A stretch of DNA of 64,000 bases from Actinoplanes solisilvae (GTDB taxonomy: Bacteria > Actinomycetota > Actinomycetes > Mycobacteriales > Micromonosporaceae): the NCBI RefSeq assembly GCF_003999975.1, contig NZ_RJAC01000014.1, positions 186,001 through 250,000 on the forward strand, given 5' to 3'. Positions 38,746 to 47,934 of this stretch are shown piece by piece. Made by a program: the position numbers and the translations under genes. The notes beneath the pieces are model-generated. The model saw nothing but the letters and a program-made list of their open reading frames with translations. It had not been told where the DNA came from and searched no databases. How positions within the stretch are numbered: position 1 is the stretch's first letter; each line of letters begins with the position of its first letter.

Positions 38746-41478
38746 TCAGCCCGCTGAGGCGTCCAGGGCTGAGCGGAGCTGCGTGCGGTTGCTGATGCCG
38801 AGCTTCGGGAACGCCTTGTAGAGGTGGGTCGCGACGGTTCGGTGCGACAGGTAGACCTGGTCGGCGATCTCGCGGTTGCTCATGCCCGACGCGGCCATCC
38901 GGGCGATCTGCAGCTCCTGTGCGGTGAGCGTGTCGGCGGTTCCGGGACGCGCGAACTTGTCCGATCGGCCGGCGGCGACCCCGGCGGCGCGCAGTTCGCT
39001 TGTCGCGCGTCGCGTCCACGGGGTCGCCCCCGCGCCCTCGAAGACCCGCAGGGCCGCGCTGAGCTGCTCGCGGGTGTCGACGATGCGCCGCCTCCGGCGA
39101 AGCCACTCCCCGTACGCCAACCGCGTGCGCGCCACCTCCAGCGCGCTCGGATTGCCGGGCACGGTGGCCAGCGCCGCCTCGAAGTGGTCCTCGGCGCGGT
39201 CGGGTTCGGCCTGGGCCCAGGCGCGGCGCACCAGGTTGTCGAGGAACGGGCTGCCGAACGCGGCGGCCTGCCGGGACGCCTCCTCCAACAGCGGCACGAC
39301 CGAGGCCGTACGGCCGGTGCGCGTCGCCGCCTCGGTCAGGTCGGCGATCGACCACAGTCCGGTGGTGGCCATCGCCTGGGCCCCGTGCAGGGCGGTCCAC
39401 GCGTCCTCGTCGCGGTGCTCGTTGAGGGCTACCAGCCCGGCCGACCAGTGGGCGCGGGCCTTGATGAAGGTGGGCCCGCTCAGTTCCCCCGCGCGCCGCA
39501 GCGCCTCGAGCGCGGCCGTGTTGTCGCCCCGCCAGGCGTGCGCGCGGGCGGCCGCGATCGCCGAGTCGGCCGCCGTGACCCGCAGTCCGAGGTCGGTGCT
39601 GAGCCGCAGGGCCAGCTCGGCGTCGGCCAGCCCGTCCCGCAGCCGGCCCATGCCGATGCGGATCAGCGCCCGTTCCCGCAGCGACCAGGCCTCGTCGCCC
39701 GGCGCGCCGGCGCGGTGGAAGTGTTCGACGCCGAGGTCCCAGCAGGCCAGCGCGGCCGCCGGGTCGTGCACGGCCTGGGCCATGAGCCCGACCCCGATGA
39801 TGATCTGCGAGCGGCTGGGCCGGTGGTCGCCGCGCTCGGCGAGGTAGTCGCGGACGTCGCCGAGCAGTCCCGGCATGCGGGTCCGGGCCTGCGCGGCGTG
39901 CTCGGCCGGGTGGAGCAGCACCCGTCCGAGCAGGGCGGGCAGGCCGCCGTTGTCGCCGGCGGCCGCGTCGATGGCCTGCGCGAGCCGCTCGCGTACGTCG
40001 TCCGGCAGTCCGTGGATGCAGTGGGCCGTGGCCGCCGTGGCCAGGATCCGCAGGCGCTGCGCCCGATGGTCCTGCCCGTCGGGGCCGCCCAGCCGGGCCA
40101 CGAGGTCGAGCAGTTCGTCGGTGCTGTGACCGGGCAGGGCGGCGCTGGCGCCCAGCGCCGAATCGGTCAGGGCCAGGGAGGTGAGCGTCTCGGGATCGGT
40201 CGCCTGCGGCCAGGCCTCGCGCACCAGCAGCGCGCTGTCCGCGACCTCTCCGGCCTGGCGGGCGACCTCGGCCGCGGTGGCGATGCGGCGGGTCCGGTCG
40301 GCCACCGAGGCCGAGAGGGCGGCGGCCCGGCGCATCGCCGCGACCGCCTCGGTGAGGGCGCTGCGGGCCTGGGCCCGGGCCGCGGTCTCCTCGAGCGCGA
40401 GGGCGACCGTGTCGTCGTACAAAGGGGTCGCGGCGGCGGCGTGCCAGGCGGCCCGGTCGGGATCGATCGACGCGGCGGCCAGCAGGCGGTGCGTCACCGT
40501 GCGCTCGGCGACCGACGCGGCGCCGTAGACAGCCGAGCGGACCAGGGGATGACGGAGAGCCACGTGGTCGCCGGTCACCGTGACGAAACCGGCGTCCTCG
40601 ATCGCCGCCAGGTCGTCCAGGCTCAGGTCGGCCGACGTCGCGGCCCGCATCAACTCGCGGAGCGACGACTCCGGCGCCGCGGCGATCACGAGCAGCAGGC
40701 GCCGGCTGCGCTCGGGCAGCCCGGACGCGCCCGCGAGGAAGGCGTTCTCCAGCCGACGGGTCATCGGCAGCCACGGCCCGGCCCTGTCCTCGATCACCTG
40801 GGGCAGCTCGGCCAGCGCGAGCGGGTTGCCGACGGCCTCCTTCAAAATCAGCTTCTGGGCCGGTACGTCGAGTTCGGGCCGCTGTTCCCGCAGGAGCCGC
40901 TCGGATTCCTCCGGGGCCAGCGGGCCGAGCGCGGCCGTCGGCAACCCGGACGACGTGAAAGGGTCGATCGTCGCCCCGCGGCCGGACCGCACCGTCACGA
41001 TCAGCAGCACCCGCGCCTGCGACAGACGCCGGGCGACGAACGCGATCGTCCGGGCACTCGACGCGTCGAGCCACTGCGCGTCCTCGACCACGACGACCGC
41101 GGGTTGCTCCGCGCCGTATTCCTCGAGCAGCCCGAGCGCGGCCAGCCCGGTCAACAGCGGGCTCGGCGCCGGCCCGACGGCCTGACCGAGCGCGATCTCC
41201 AAAGCCTGCCGCTGCCCCGGTGGCAACGCGGTCACCCGGTCGAGCAGCGGCTGCAACAACTCGTGCAGGCCCGCGAAGCCCGAGGTCGTCTCGCTGTGCA
41301 CCCCGGTGCAGCGCAGCTCGTGGAAGCCCTGGTCTCTGGCCATCGCGACGACGGCGTCGACGAGGGTGCTCTTGCCGATGCCCGCCTCGCCCTCGACGAT
41401 CACGGCGTGGCCACCGGCGCCGACCTCGTCGAGGAGCTCCCGGAATCGGGTCAGCTCGGGCTCACGGCCTACCAACAT
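38746..41478 (-). CDS. Large LuxR-family regulator with ATPase domain
   Basis: 910 residues from ATG 41478 (MLVGREPELTRFRELLDEV); earlier frame is spurious. Walker A VEGEAGIGKSTL near residue 33 and a Walker-B-like AVVVVEDAQWLD. A long helical middle with TPR-like repeats follows. The C-terminal LuxR HTH reads LTAQELQIARMAASGMSNREIADQVYLSHRTVATHLY. This is the LAL/MalT-like class. No ribosome site is visible. It diverges from the TrxR-like gene across a region holding a GGGCAA-N6-TTGCCC palindrome, which it may bind. Confidence 0.9.
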   Translation of the reverse strand: MLVGREPELTRFRELLDEVGAGGHAVIVEGEAGIGKSTLVDAVVAMARDQGFHELRCTGVHSETTSGFAGLHELLQPLLDRVTALPPGQRQALEIALGQAVGPAPSPLLTGLAALGLLEEYGAEQPAVVVVEDAQWLDASSARTIAFVARRLSQARVLLIVTVRSGRGATIDPFTSSGLPTAALGPLAPEESERLLREQRPELDVPAQKLILKEAVGNPLALAELPQVIEDRAGPWLPMTRRLENAFLAGASGLPERSRRLLLVIAAAPESSLRELMRAATSADLSLDDLAAIEDAGFVTVTGDHVALRHPLVRSAVYGAASVAERTVTHRLLAAASIDPDRAAWHAAAATPLYDDTVALALEETAARAQARSALTEAVAAMRRAAALSASVADRTRRIATAAEVARQAGEVADSALLVREAWPQATDPETLTSLALTDSALGASAALPGHSTDELLDLVARLGGPDGQDHRAQRLRILATAATAHCIHGLPDDVRERLAQAIDAAAGDNGGLPALLGRVLLHPAEHAAQARTRMPGLLGDVRDYLAERGDHRPSRSQIIIGVGLMAQAVHDPAAALACWDLGVEHFHRAGAPGDEAWSLRERALIRIGMGRLRDGLADAELALRLSTDLGLRVTAADSAIAAARAHAWRGDNTAALEALRRAGELSGPTFIKARAHWSAGLVALNEHRDEDAWTALHGAQAMATTGLWSIADLTEAATRTGRTASVVPLLEEASRQAAAFGSPFLDNLVRRAWAQAEPDRAEDHFEAALATVPGNPSALEVARTRLAYGEWLRRRRRIVDTREQLSAALRVFEGAGATPWTRRATSELRAAGVAAGRSDKFARPGTADTLTAQELQIARMAASGMSNREIADQVYLSHRTVATHLYKAFPKLGISNRTQLRSALDASAG

Positions 41479-41528
41479 CGGCACAGAGGGGGGCTGGGCT
41501 GGCACTTCACGAAGTCTAGCGGCGCCAC

Positions 41529-41546
41529 GGGCAACCGGCCTTGCCC
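41529..41546. promoter_or_regulatory. GGGCAA-N6-TTGCCC palindrome, LuxR/TrxR-like divergent region
   Basis: 6-bp arms with the same 6-base spacing as at 38567-38586; sits between the divergent regulator and flavoprotein starts. Confidence 0.65.
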
Positions 41547-41608
41547 TTGCGGCGGCGGAAGGGGCCGACCGGCGAAACACGGTACGACGGCCTGTCACCG
41601 TTGCCCGC

Positions 41609-43228
41609 GTGACCAACCTGACGACCGGATCGTCGTTCCCCGAGCTCGGCTCGAGCACCGCCGACCTGCTCGCCGCCGCGACCCGGCTCCTCGATCCCGA
41701 CCAGTTCGCGCGCGCCACGACGTACGGGAAAGAACTTGAGGTGACCGCGGGCCAGCACCTGCGGGAGGCCGATCTCGTGCTGTGCTCGACGGCGACGCTC
41801 ACCTCGTTCCACACGGCCGAGCCGTTCCTCACGCACGGCCCGGGCGGGTTCGCCGGCGAGTTGAGCCTGCTCACCGGCCAGACCAGCAACCTTTCCGTAC
41901 GGGTCACCGAGTCGGGCCGCGTCCACGTGATCGACCAGCCGTCGTTCCGGCGGTTGATGGCGCAGCAGACCGACCTCGGCGACCTGTTCCTGCGGGCCTT
42001 CCTCGCCCGGCGGCGGATGCTGCGCTTCGGCGCCGAGCAGTCGACCCGGATCGTCGGCGACCCGCGCTCGGGCGACGGGCTGGCCCTGCGCGTGTTCCTC
42101 TCCCGCCAGGGCCTGCCGCACCTGTGGGTCGACAGCGCCTCGGCCGACGGCGGGGTCGTCATGGCCGAAGCCGGTCTGGAGCCGGGCGACCTGCCGGTGG
42201 TGCTGGCCCCGGACGCGACGATCCGCCGGGTGACGCCGGGCATCCTCAGCGAGCACCTGGGCCTGGCCTATCGCAGCGCCGGACGCCGTACCGTCGACTT
42301 CGCCGTGGTCGGCGCCGGACCAGCGGGCCTGGCCGCGGCGGTCTACGGCGCGTCCGAAGGGCTCAGCACCCTGCTGCTCGACGGGGTCGCGACCGGCGGG
42401 CAGGCCGCGACGAGCGCCCGCATCGAGAACTACCTGGGCTTTCCGTTCGGCCTCAGCGGGCTCGACCTCACCACCCGGGCGGCGGTGCAGGCGCTCAAGT
42501 TCGGCGCCGAGATCGCCACGCCGTGCGGGGTGGCGGCCCTGCGGTCCGAGGGTGACGAGCACGTGCTGGTGCTCGGGGACGGCGCCGAGGTGCGGGCCCG
42601 GACCGTGCTGGTCGCCACCGGCGCCACCTACCGGTCCCTGCCAGTCGATCGCTGGGACCACTTCGTGGGCGCCGGGATCTACCACGCCGCGACCGACCTG
42701 GAGGCCCAGGGCGTCGCCGGTGAGCCGGTGGTCGTGGTCGGCGGCGCGAACTCGGCCGGGCAGGCGTCGCTGCACCTGGCCCGCTACGCCGAGCACGTCA
42801 CGCTGGTCGTGCGGGCGGCCGACCTCGGCGAGAAGATGTCGTCCTACCTGGTCGAGCGCATCCGGGCCGACGCGCGGATCACGGTGCTGACCGGCACCCG
42901 CGTCACCGGCCTGCTCGGCGACGAGCACCTCACCGGCATCACGGTGTCGGGTCGCGACGAGCCGCTGCCCTGCCGGGGGCTGTTCAGCTTCATCGGGGCG
43001 GTCGCCGCGACCTCGTGGCTCGACGGGCCGAAGCTGGACGACAAGGGTTTCGTGCTGACCGACGACGGTCCCGGGGCGCTGCCGCTCGAGACCACCGTAC
43101 GAGGGGTCTTCGCCGCCGGGGACGTGCGTGCCGGCTCCATGAAGCGGGTCGCCGCCGCGGTCGGCGAGGGATCGGCCGCTGTGCGCTCCGTGCACCAGGC
43201 TCTGGCTCGAATCCGCGATTTTCAGTAG
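41609..43228 (+). CDS. Thioredoxin reductase-like flavoprotein with cNMP-binding domain
   Basis: 539 residues from GTG 41609. The first ~130 residues are a cyclic-nucleotide-binding-type barrel (GPGGFAGELSLLTGQTSNLSV). A ~90-residue connector follows (LRVFLSRQGLPHLWVD). Then the TrxR-like half: FAD motif VVGAGPAGLAAAVYGASEG near 233, GGQAATSARIENYLGFP, NAD(P) motif VVVGGANSAGQASLHLAR near 375, and GVFAAGDVR at the end. Where TrxR has CATC, this reads GIYHAATDLEA: both redox Cys are gone, so it cannot reduce thioredoxin the usual way. It may be a signal-gated NAD(P)H oxidase or sensor. Confidence 0.88.
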   Translation: MTNLTTGSSFPELGSSTADLLAAATRLLDPDQFARATTYGKELEVTAGQHLREADLVLCSTATLTSFHTAEPFLTHGPGGFAGELSLLTGQTSNLSVRVTESGRVHVIDQPSFRRLMAQQTDLGDLFLRAFLARRRMLRFGAEQSTRIVGDPRSGDGLALRVFLSRQGLPHLWVDSASADGGVVMAEAGLEPGDLPVVLAPDATIRRVTPGILSEHLGLAYRSAGRRTVDFAVVGAGPAGLAAAVYGASEGLSTLLLDGVATGGQAATSARIENYLGFPFGLSGLDLTTRAAVQALKFGAEIATPCGVAALRSEGDEHVLVLGDGAEVRARTVLVATGATYRSLPVDRWDHFVGAGIYHAATDLEAQGVAGEPVVVVGGANSAGQASLHLARYAEHVTLVVRAADLGEKMSSYLVERIRADARITVLTGTRVTGLLGDEHLTGITVSGRDEPLPCRGLFSFIGAVAATSWLDGPKLDDKGFVLTDDGPGALPLETTVRGVFAAGDVRAGSMKRVAAAVGEGSAAVRSVHQALARIRDFQ

Positions 43229-43294
43229 TTGTGCTTATGCGTCCCTACCGCCTCACCGGCCACTGTTGCCGCAGCAGGTGTGAAGGAGGACGAC

Positions 43295-43933
43295 ATGACT
43301 CAGGCCGTTGTCGCGCCACCGGTCGCGGTGTCGGTGCAGGCCACCGACTCGCTGAGCCTCATCGGGCTGACCACGATGCTGGCCGACCGGCCGCAGGTGC
43401 GGGTCATTCCGTGGAGCGAGGCCGGTGGCGACGTCGTGGTCTTCGCGGCCGGCCGCCTCGACACCCGGGTGGTGGCGGCCCTGCGCCGCTCGGCCGCCGC
43501 CACCCGCCGGCCGGTGGTGCTGGTCCTCGACGAGATCAACGAGGCCGAGCTGCTGCTGGCCGTCGAGTGCCGGGTGCAGTCGGTGCTGCCGCGCGCGGCG
43601 GTGACGGCCGACCGGCTGACCCGGGCCGTCGCGGCGGCCCTCGCCGGTGACGGACTGCTGCCGCCGCCCCTGGTCGGCGACCTGCTGGAACATCTGCGCG
43701 ACCTGCAGCAGCGGGTGCTCGACGAGGCCGGGCTGAACGCGGCCGGGCTCACGCCCCGCGAGATCGACGTGATCAGGCTGATGGCCGAGGGGCTGGAGAC
43801 CACGGAGATCGCCGCGAAGCTCTCCTACTCGGAGCGCACCGTCAAGGGCACCGTCCACGCCATCACGCGCCGGCTCGGGCTGCGGAACCGCTCCCACATC
43901 ATCGCCCACGCCATGCGCTACGGCGTCATCTGA
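43295..43933 (+). CDS. LuxR-type HTH regulator with degenerate receiver-like domain
   Basis: 212 residues from ATG 43295 with AAGGAGG upstream. The N-terminal ~130 residues have a receiver-like alternation (VSVQATDSLSLIGLTTML, PVVLVLDEINEAELLLAV) but no clear phospho-acceptor Asp in its usual place. The C-terminus has LTPREIDVIRLMAEGLETTEIAAKLSYSERTVKGTVHAI, a NarL/LuxR HTH. It heads a likely operon with the SDR 18 bases downstream. Confidence 0.85.
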   Translation: MTQAVVAPPVAVSVQATDSLSLIGLTTMLADRPQVRVIPWSEAGGDVVVFAAGRLDTRVVAALRRSAAATRRPVVLVLDEINEAELLLAVECRVQSVLPRAAVTADRLTRAVAAALAGDGLLPPPLVGDLLEHLRDLQQRVLDEAGLNAAGLTPREIDVIRLMAEGLETTEIAAKLSYSERTVKGTVHAITRRLGLRNRSHIIAHAMRYGVI

Positions 43934-43951
43934 GAAAGCCGGATCATCGAC

Positions 43952-44710
43952 ATGACCGTCATCGTCAACGCGCCCGACTGGGCCCATCCGCAGACCGACC
44001 TGACCGGCTCCACTGTGCTCCTCATCGGCGGGACGGGTGGCGTCGGCGAGGGGGTCGCCCATGCGCTGCTGGGCGCCGGCGCCACCGTCGTCGCCACCGG
44101 GCGTACGCGGGAAAGGCTCGACGACCTCGCGGGCCGGCTCGCGTCGCCGCGGCTGGTCACCGCCGTCCTCGACCTGCTCGACCCGGGCCTGCCCGAAGCC
44201 GTCACCGCCCTCGTACGGGAGCACGGGCCGCTGGGCAGCGCCGTCGTCAGCGTCGCCGACTGGGGTGGGCAGGGCCGCAAGCGGGTCATCGACCACACCG
44301 ACGACGAGTGGGACGCGCTGATCGCCCAGAACCTGACCACGATCTTCCGCGCTTATCGGGCGCTGATCCCGGCGCTGTCCGCCGAGGGCGCGATCATCCA
44401 GCTCAACGGCCTCAGCGCCGACCTGCCCTTCCCGGGCGCGGGCGGGCGGGCCCTGACCGCGGCGGCGACGAAGTCGATGACCCGCACGATCGCCGAGGAG
44501 CTGCAGGGTTCCGGGCCTCGGGTGTACGAGGTCATCCTGGGCCTGATCGGCACCCGGTCGCGGCAGCTCGCCGGGTTCGACGACCCGACCTGGATCCCGC
44601 CGACCGACGTCGGTGTCCACGTCGCCGAACTGGTCGCCGGCACCAGCCCGCTCGCCGGGTCCGTGCTGCACTACCTGGTCGAACGGGCCGACGGACCCCG
44701 ATCCGCATGA
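43952..44710 (+). CDS. SDR-fold oxidoreductase lacking the YxxxK site
   Basis: 252 residues. Rossmann start LLIGGTGGVGEGVAHALLGAGATVVATGR is typical of SDRs. In the catalytic segment QLNGLSADLPFPGAGGRALTAAATKS the expected Tyr and Lys positions are Arg and Ala, so classical SDR chemistry is unlikely. It overlaps the next reading frame by ATGA. Possible roles: NAD(P)-binding regulator or altered enzyme. Confidence 0.8.
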   Translation: MTVIVNAPDWAHPQTDLTGSTVLLIGGTGGVGEGVAHALLGAGATVVATGRTRERLDDLAGRLASPRLVTAVLDLLDPGLPEAVTALVREHGPLGSAVVSVADWGGQGRKRVIDHTDDEWDALIAQNLTTIFRAYRALIPALSAEGAIIQLNGLSADLPFPGAGGRALTAAATKSMTRTIAEELQGSGPRVYEVILGLIGTRSRQLAGFDDPTWIPPTDVGVHVAELVAGTSPLAGSVLHYLVERADGPRSA

Positions 44711-45042
44711 TCGAGATCATTCGCCCGGGCGACCCGGCGTACCGGGATCTCAGGGACGTCTACACCGCCACCGGCGCGCCGGCCTCGATTCTGCGCCCGA
44801 GCAGCGCCGACGAGGTGGTGCAGGCCCTCGATCAGGTTGACGGCGAGCTCTCGGTCCGCAGCGGCGGCCACGGCATCAGCAGCATCGCGACCAACGCCGG
44901 CGGCACCGTGATCGATCTCGGGAGGCTGGACGCCGTCGAGCCCCTCGGCGGAGACCTGGTGCGGGCCGGGCCCGGCGCCCGGTGGGGCGACGTCGCCGCG
45001 ACGCTGCGGCCGCGGCCCTGCACACCGCCAAGATCTCGATAG
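44707..45042 (+). pseudogene. N-terminal fragment of an FAD-linked oxidase (BBE/PCMH type)
   Basis: 111 codons. ASILRPSSADEVVQAL and the covalent-flavin motif VRSGGHGISS identify the PCMH FAD domain. Homology stops at WGDVAATLRP; the rest is a short out-of-register tail and a TAG. Intact relatives exceed 400 residues. The coupled start with the SDR gene shows it was once an operon member. Confidence 0.88.
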
Positions 45043-45119
45043 TCCAAGGCAGCCGGCTGCCGTTCGCCGAGGCTCAGGCCCAGGAACGCGCCCTGTTCGC
45101 CTCGCTCCGCGTGTCCTGA
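45003..45119 (+). pseudogene. C-terminal fragment of an enoyl-CoA hydratase
   Basis: In the next frame, codons read ALHTAKISIVQGSRLPFAEA then QAQERALFASLRVS and TGA. This is like the C-terminal helices of crotonase enzymes. It begins where the FAD-oxidase homology ends, so a single deletion joined the two genes. Confidence 0.65.
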
Positions 45120-45143
45120 AACCGCCCACACCGAGGAATGCGA

Positions 45144-45971
45144 ATGCCCGACGACATGCAGACAATGACCATCAAGCCGATCGACGAGTTCCGGTGGCGG
45201 GTGGTCTTCGACAGCCCACCGGTCAACCTGGTCTCGCCCGAGTTCGTCGCCGAGCTGCACGCGACGGTCGAGCGGATCGTGGCCGACCCGGCCCTCAAGG
45301 TGGTGACCTTCGAAAGCGCGAACGACCTGTTCTGGCTCAACCACTTCGACCTGGCCCGCATCCGCGAGTTCCCGCTGCTGCCCGGCGGCGAGTCGTTGTG
45401 GACCGACGCCGTGATCAAGTTGAGCGAGGCCCCGGTCGTCTCCATCGCGAAGATCCGGGGACGGGCCCGCGGCGGCGGCGACGAGCTCCTGCTCGCCTGC
45501 GATCTGCGGTACGCGAGCCGGGAGCGCGCCCTCGTCGGCCAGATCGAGGTCGGCACCGGCATCCTCCCGGGCGGGGGCGCGACCGAGCGACTGCCCCGGT
45601 TGATCGGCCGGGACCGGGCCCTCGAAGCCGTCCTCTCCAGCAACGACTACCCGGCCGACCTGGCCACCCAGTACGGATGGGTGACCCGCTCGGTGCCCGA
45701 CACCGAATTGGACGATCTCGTCGACGCGCTCGCCGACCGCCTCGCGACGTTCGACAAGCCGGCGCTGGCCGCCGCCAAGCAGCAGATCAACCGCGCGAGC
45801 CTGCCCCCGGCGCACGACCTGCACACCGCCTACCGCGAGTTCATCGCATCGCTGGGCTCACCCGGGTTCGCGCACCGCATGGACGGCCTGCGACGAGCCG
45901 CGCAGGCACACGGCCCCGCCGACGTGGAGGTCCGGCTGGACCACTACCTCGGTGTCCTCGGGGCCGGCTGA
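45144..45971 (+). CDS. Enoyl-CoA hydratase/isomerase family protein
   Basis: 275 residues from ATG 45144 (GAGG seven bases upstream; ATG 45138 is too close). Crotonase features: FDSPPVNLVSPEFVAEL, oxyanion loop IAKIRGRARGGGDELLLACDLRYA and GQIEVGTGILPGGGATERLPRLIG with the catalytic-region Glu. The first oxyanion segment reads ANDLFWLNHFDL, unlike the usual AFSAGADL, so substrate may not be a standard acyl-CoA. The ECH fragment just upstream may be a relic of a similar copy. Confidence 0.88.
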   Translation: MPDDMQTMTIKPIDEFRWRVVFDSPPVNLVSPEFVAELHATVERIVADPALKVVTFESANDLFWLNHFDLARIREFPLLPGGESLWTDAVIKLSEAPVVSIAKIRGRARGGGDELLLACDLRYASRERALVGQIEVGTGILPGGGATERLPRLIGRDRALEAVLSSNDYPADLATQYGWVTRSVPDTELDDLVDALADRLATFDKPALAAAKQQINRASLPPAHDLHTAYREFIASLGSPGFAHRMDGLRRAAQAHGPADVEVRLDHYLGVLGAG

Positions 45972-46048
45972 CGCACAACGCCGATGTCGTGTCCGGTCCT
46001 CACCGTCACCTCATCGGCGGACCACAAACGGAGAGAAGGAGAAACGTC

Positions 46049-46768
46049 ATGTCCGATCTGCTGGACGAAGTCCTGGCCGCGTACGGCGGCCGCGACCGCT
46101 GGGAGAGCGCGAACCAGATCACCGCCCGCCAGTTCTTCGGCGGTGCCCTGTGGGCGGTGAAGGGGCACCCGGGCGCGCTCGACGACGTGCAGGTCACCGT
46201 CGACCTGCACCGGGAGCACACCCGTCAGGAGCCGTTCTTCGCCGAGGGCCACCACACCGACTTCCGGCCGGGCCGCATCGCGGTCGAGGACGGGGACGGC
46301 AAGGTGGTCGAGGAGTTGCTCGACCCGCGTTCCTCGTTCGCCGGTCACGAGTTCACGACGCCGTGGAGCCGGCTGCAGCTCGCCTATTTCTCCGGGTACG
46401 CCATGTGGACGTACGTCACCGAGCCGATCTCGCTGACCTTCCCCGGCGTGCGGGCTGACGAGATCGGCAGGTGGACCGAGGACGGCCGCGAATTCCGGCG
46501 GCTGCGCATCACCTATCCGGAAAGCATCGAGACCCACAGCGCGCAGCAGACCCTCTACATCGGCGACGACGGCCTCATCCACCGGCGTGATTACACGGTC
46601 GACATCGCCGGCAACACGCCCGCGGCCGAATACACGACCGACTTCGTCGAGGTCTCCGGCCTGACCATTCCGACCACCCGGATGATCTATCCCCACGACG
46701 AGAACGGCGTCCGGCTGCCCGAGCCGCTGGTCGTCTCCATCCGCCTGGCCGACATCAAGGTGTCCTGA
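46049..46768 (+). CDS. Uncharacterised 239-residue protein
   Basis: ATG 46049 with AAGGAG eight bases upstream; the frame is open further upstream over the hydratase gene but without signals. Sequence begins SDLLDEVLAAYGGRDRWESA and is rich in beta strands (TYVTEPISLTF, QTLYIGDDGLIHRRDYTVDI, LTIPTTRMIYPHDENG). This resembles the LolA/LppX-like lipid-carrier fold in pattern, but there is no signal peptide. It ends the operon; a 13-bp hairpin follows. No family recognised. Confidence 0.7.
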   Translation: MSDLLDEVLAAYGGRDRWESANQITARQFFGGALWAVKGHPGALDDVQVTVDLHREHTRQEPFFAEGHHTDFRPGRIAVEDGDGKVVEELLDPRSSFAGHEFTTPWSRLQLAYFSGYAMWTYVTEPISLTFPGVRADEIGRWTEDGREFRRLRITYPESIETHSAQQTLYIGDDGLIHRRDYTVDIAGNTPAAEYTTDFVEVSGLTIPTTRMIYPHDENGVRLPEPLVVSIRLADIKVS

Positions 46769-46784
46769 CCGGCGCGCGGAGGCA

Positions 46785-46818
46785 CGATCCCGGGGAGCCC
46801 CTTTCCTCCCCGGGATCG
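46785..46818 (+). terminator. 13-bp perfect hairpin with partial T-tract
   Basis: CGATCCCGGGGAG pairs perfectly with 46806-46818, 8-nt loop, followed by CCTTTCCC. Ends the LuxR-SDR-hydratase operon. Confidence 0.85.
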
Positions 46819-46971
46819 CCTTTCCCGCGAAGAACCGGCCGCCCCCGTTGGAGTGACCTCCCGACCGCTTCTACTCCGCCCCATCATGACAACGCGGGCC
46901 TCGTACGGCATTGACCGCCCGCGCAGTAAAGTTGCCTTCCCACGCACGTTGACCCGGGAGGGGTCCTCCTC

Positions 46972-47934
46972 ATGCGGAAGGGCGCGGCGGCAGAGGCATC
47001 GAGGGAACGTTTCTCTCATTACCGGCAGCTGATCGACAAGCTGGCCGTGCCGGTCGACGTGACCGGCGAACTGTCCGACGATTTTCACTTCAACGTCCGC
47101 GCCGTACGGATGGGCAACGGCGTCGAACTGGCCGAGAACTCGATCAGCGGCGCCCGGGTCGTCGCCAGCCGCACGAAGGCCACCGTACGCCGGTCCGACC
47201 CCGAGGCGTACAGGCTGCTGCTCGTCCTGCGGGGCCGCGCCGACATGACTCACTGCGGCCGGGGCGGGCGTTTCTCGGTCGGCGACATGGGCCTGTTCGA
47301 CACCTCCTCACCGTTCGAAGTGGTTCGCGCCGGGTCCTCGTTCGCGATGTTCACGTTCCCCCGCGACCGGCTGTCCCTCCCGCAGACGGTGATGAACGAC
47401 CTCGTCGGCGGCCGGTTGAGCGGCCGCTCCGGGGTCGGCGCGGTGGTCGCCGACTTCATGCGCGGCTTCGTGCGAGAGGCGGAGGCCTGCAGCCCGGCCG
47501 ATCGGGCGCGGCTCGGCGCGTCCGCGATCGACCTGCTCAGCGTCCTCGCGGCCCGCGAGCTCGACGTCGGCGTGCCGGTCACGACCGACGCCCGGCACCG
47601 CTCGACGTTCCTCGAAGCACAACGATTCATCAGGGACCACGTCGACGACCCCGACCTAGCCCCGGAGATGATCGCCGCCGCGCACCACATCTCCGTACGG
47701 CAGCTGCACAAGGTCTTCCACCAGGCCGGCACCACCTGCGCCGGCGAGATCCGCAGCCGCCGGCTCGAGCGCTGCCGCCACGACCTGGCCGACCCGTCAC
47801 AGGCCGGCCGCCCGGTGAGCGCCATCGCGGCGCGGCACGGTTTCCGCAGCGAAGCGCACTTCAGCCGCTCTTTCCGGGCCGCCGTCGGCATGCCCCCGGG
47901 CGAGTGGCGCGCCCAGCAACTCGACAGTTACTGA
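46972..47934 (+). CDS. AraC-family transcriptional regulator
   Basis: 320 residues. N-terminal AraC_binding_2-type domain (RLLLVLRGRADMTHCGRGGRFSVGDMGLFDTSSPFEVV split over ~85-125). C-terminal HTH pair (HHISVRQLHKVFHQAGTTCAGEI; VSAIAARHGFRSEAHFSRSFRAAVGMPPGEWR). GGGAGGGG upstream of the ATG. It lies between the hydratase operon and the conflict-type cassette; which one it controls cannot be told. Confidence 0.88.
   Translation: MRKGAAAEASRERFSHYRQLIDKLAVPVDVTGELSDDFHFNVRAVRMGNGVELAENSISGARVVASRTKATVRRSDPEAYRLLLVLRGRADMTHCGRGGRFSVGDMGLFDTSSPFEVVRAGSSFAMFTFPRDRLSLPQTVMNDLVGGRLSGRSGVGAVVADFMRGFVREAEACSPADRARLGASAIDLLSVLAARELDVGVPVTTDARHRSTFLEAQRFIRDHVDDPDLAPEMIAAAHHISVRQLHKVFHQAGTTCAGEIRSRRLERCRHDLADPSQAGRPVSAIAARHGFRSEAHFSRSFRAAVGMPPGEWRAQQLDSY

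Noticed and set aside
38824-41739. 971-codon plus-strand open frame
   Set aside because: Antisense to the large LuxR gene, whose ATPase and HTH motifs are unmistakable.
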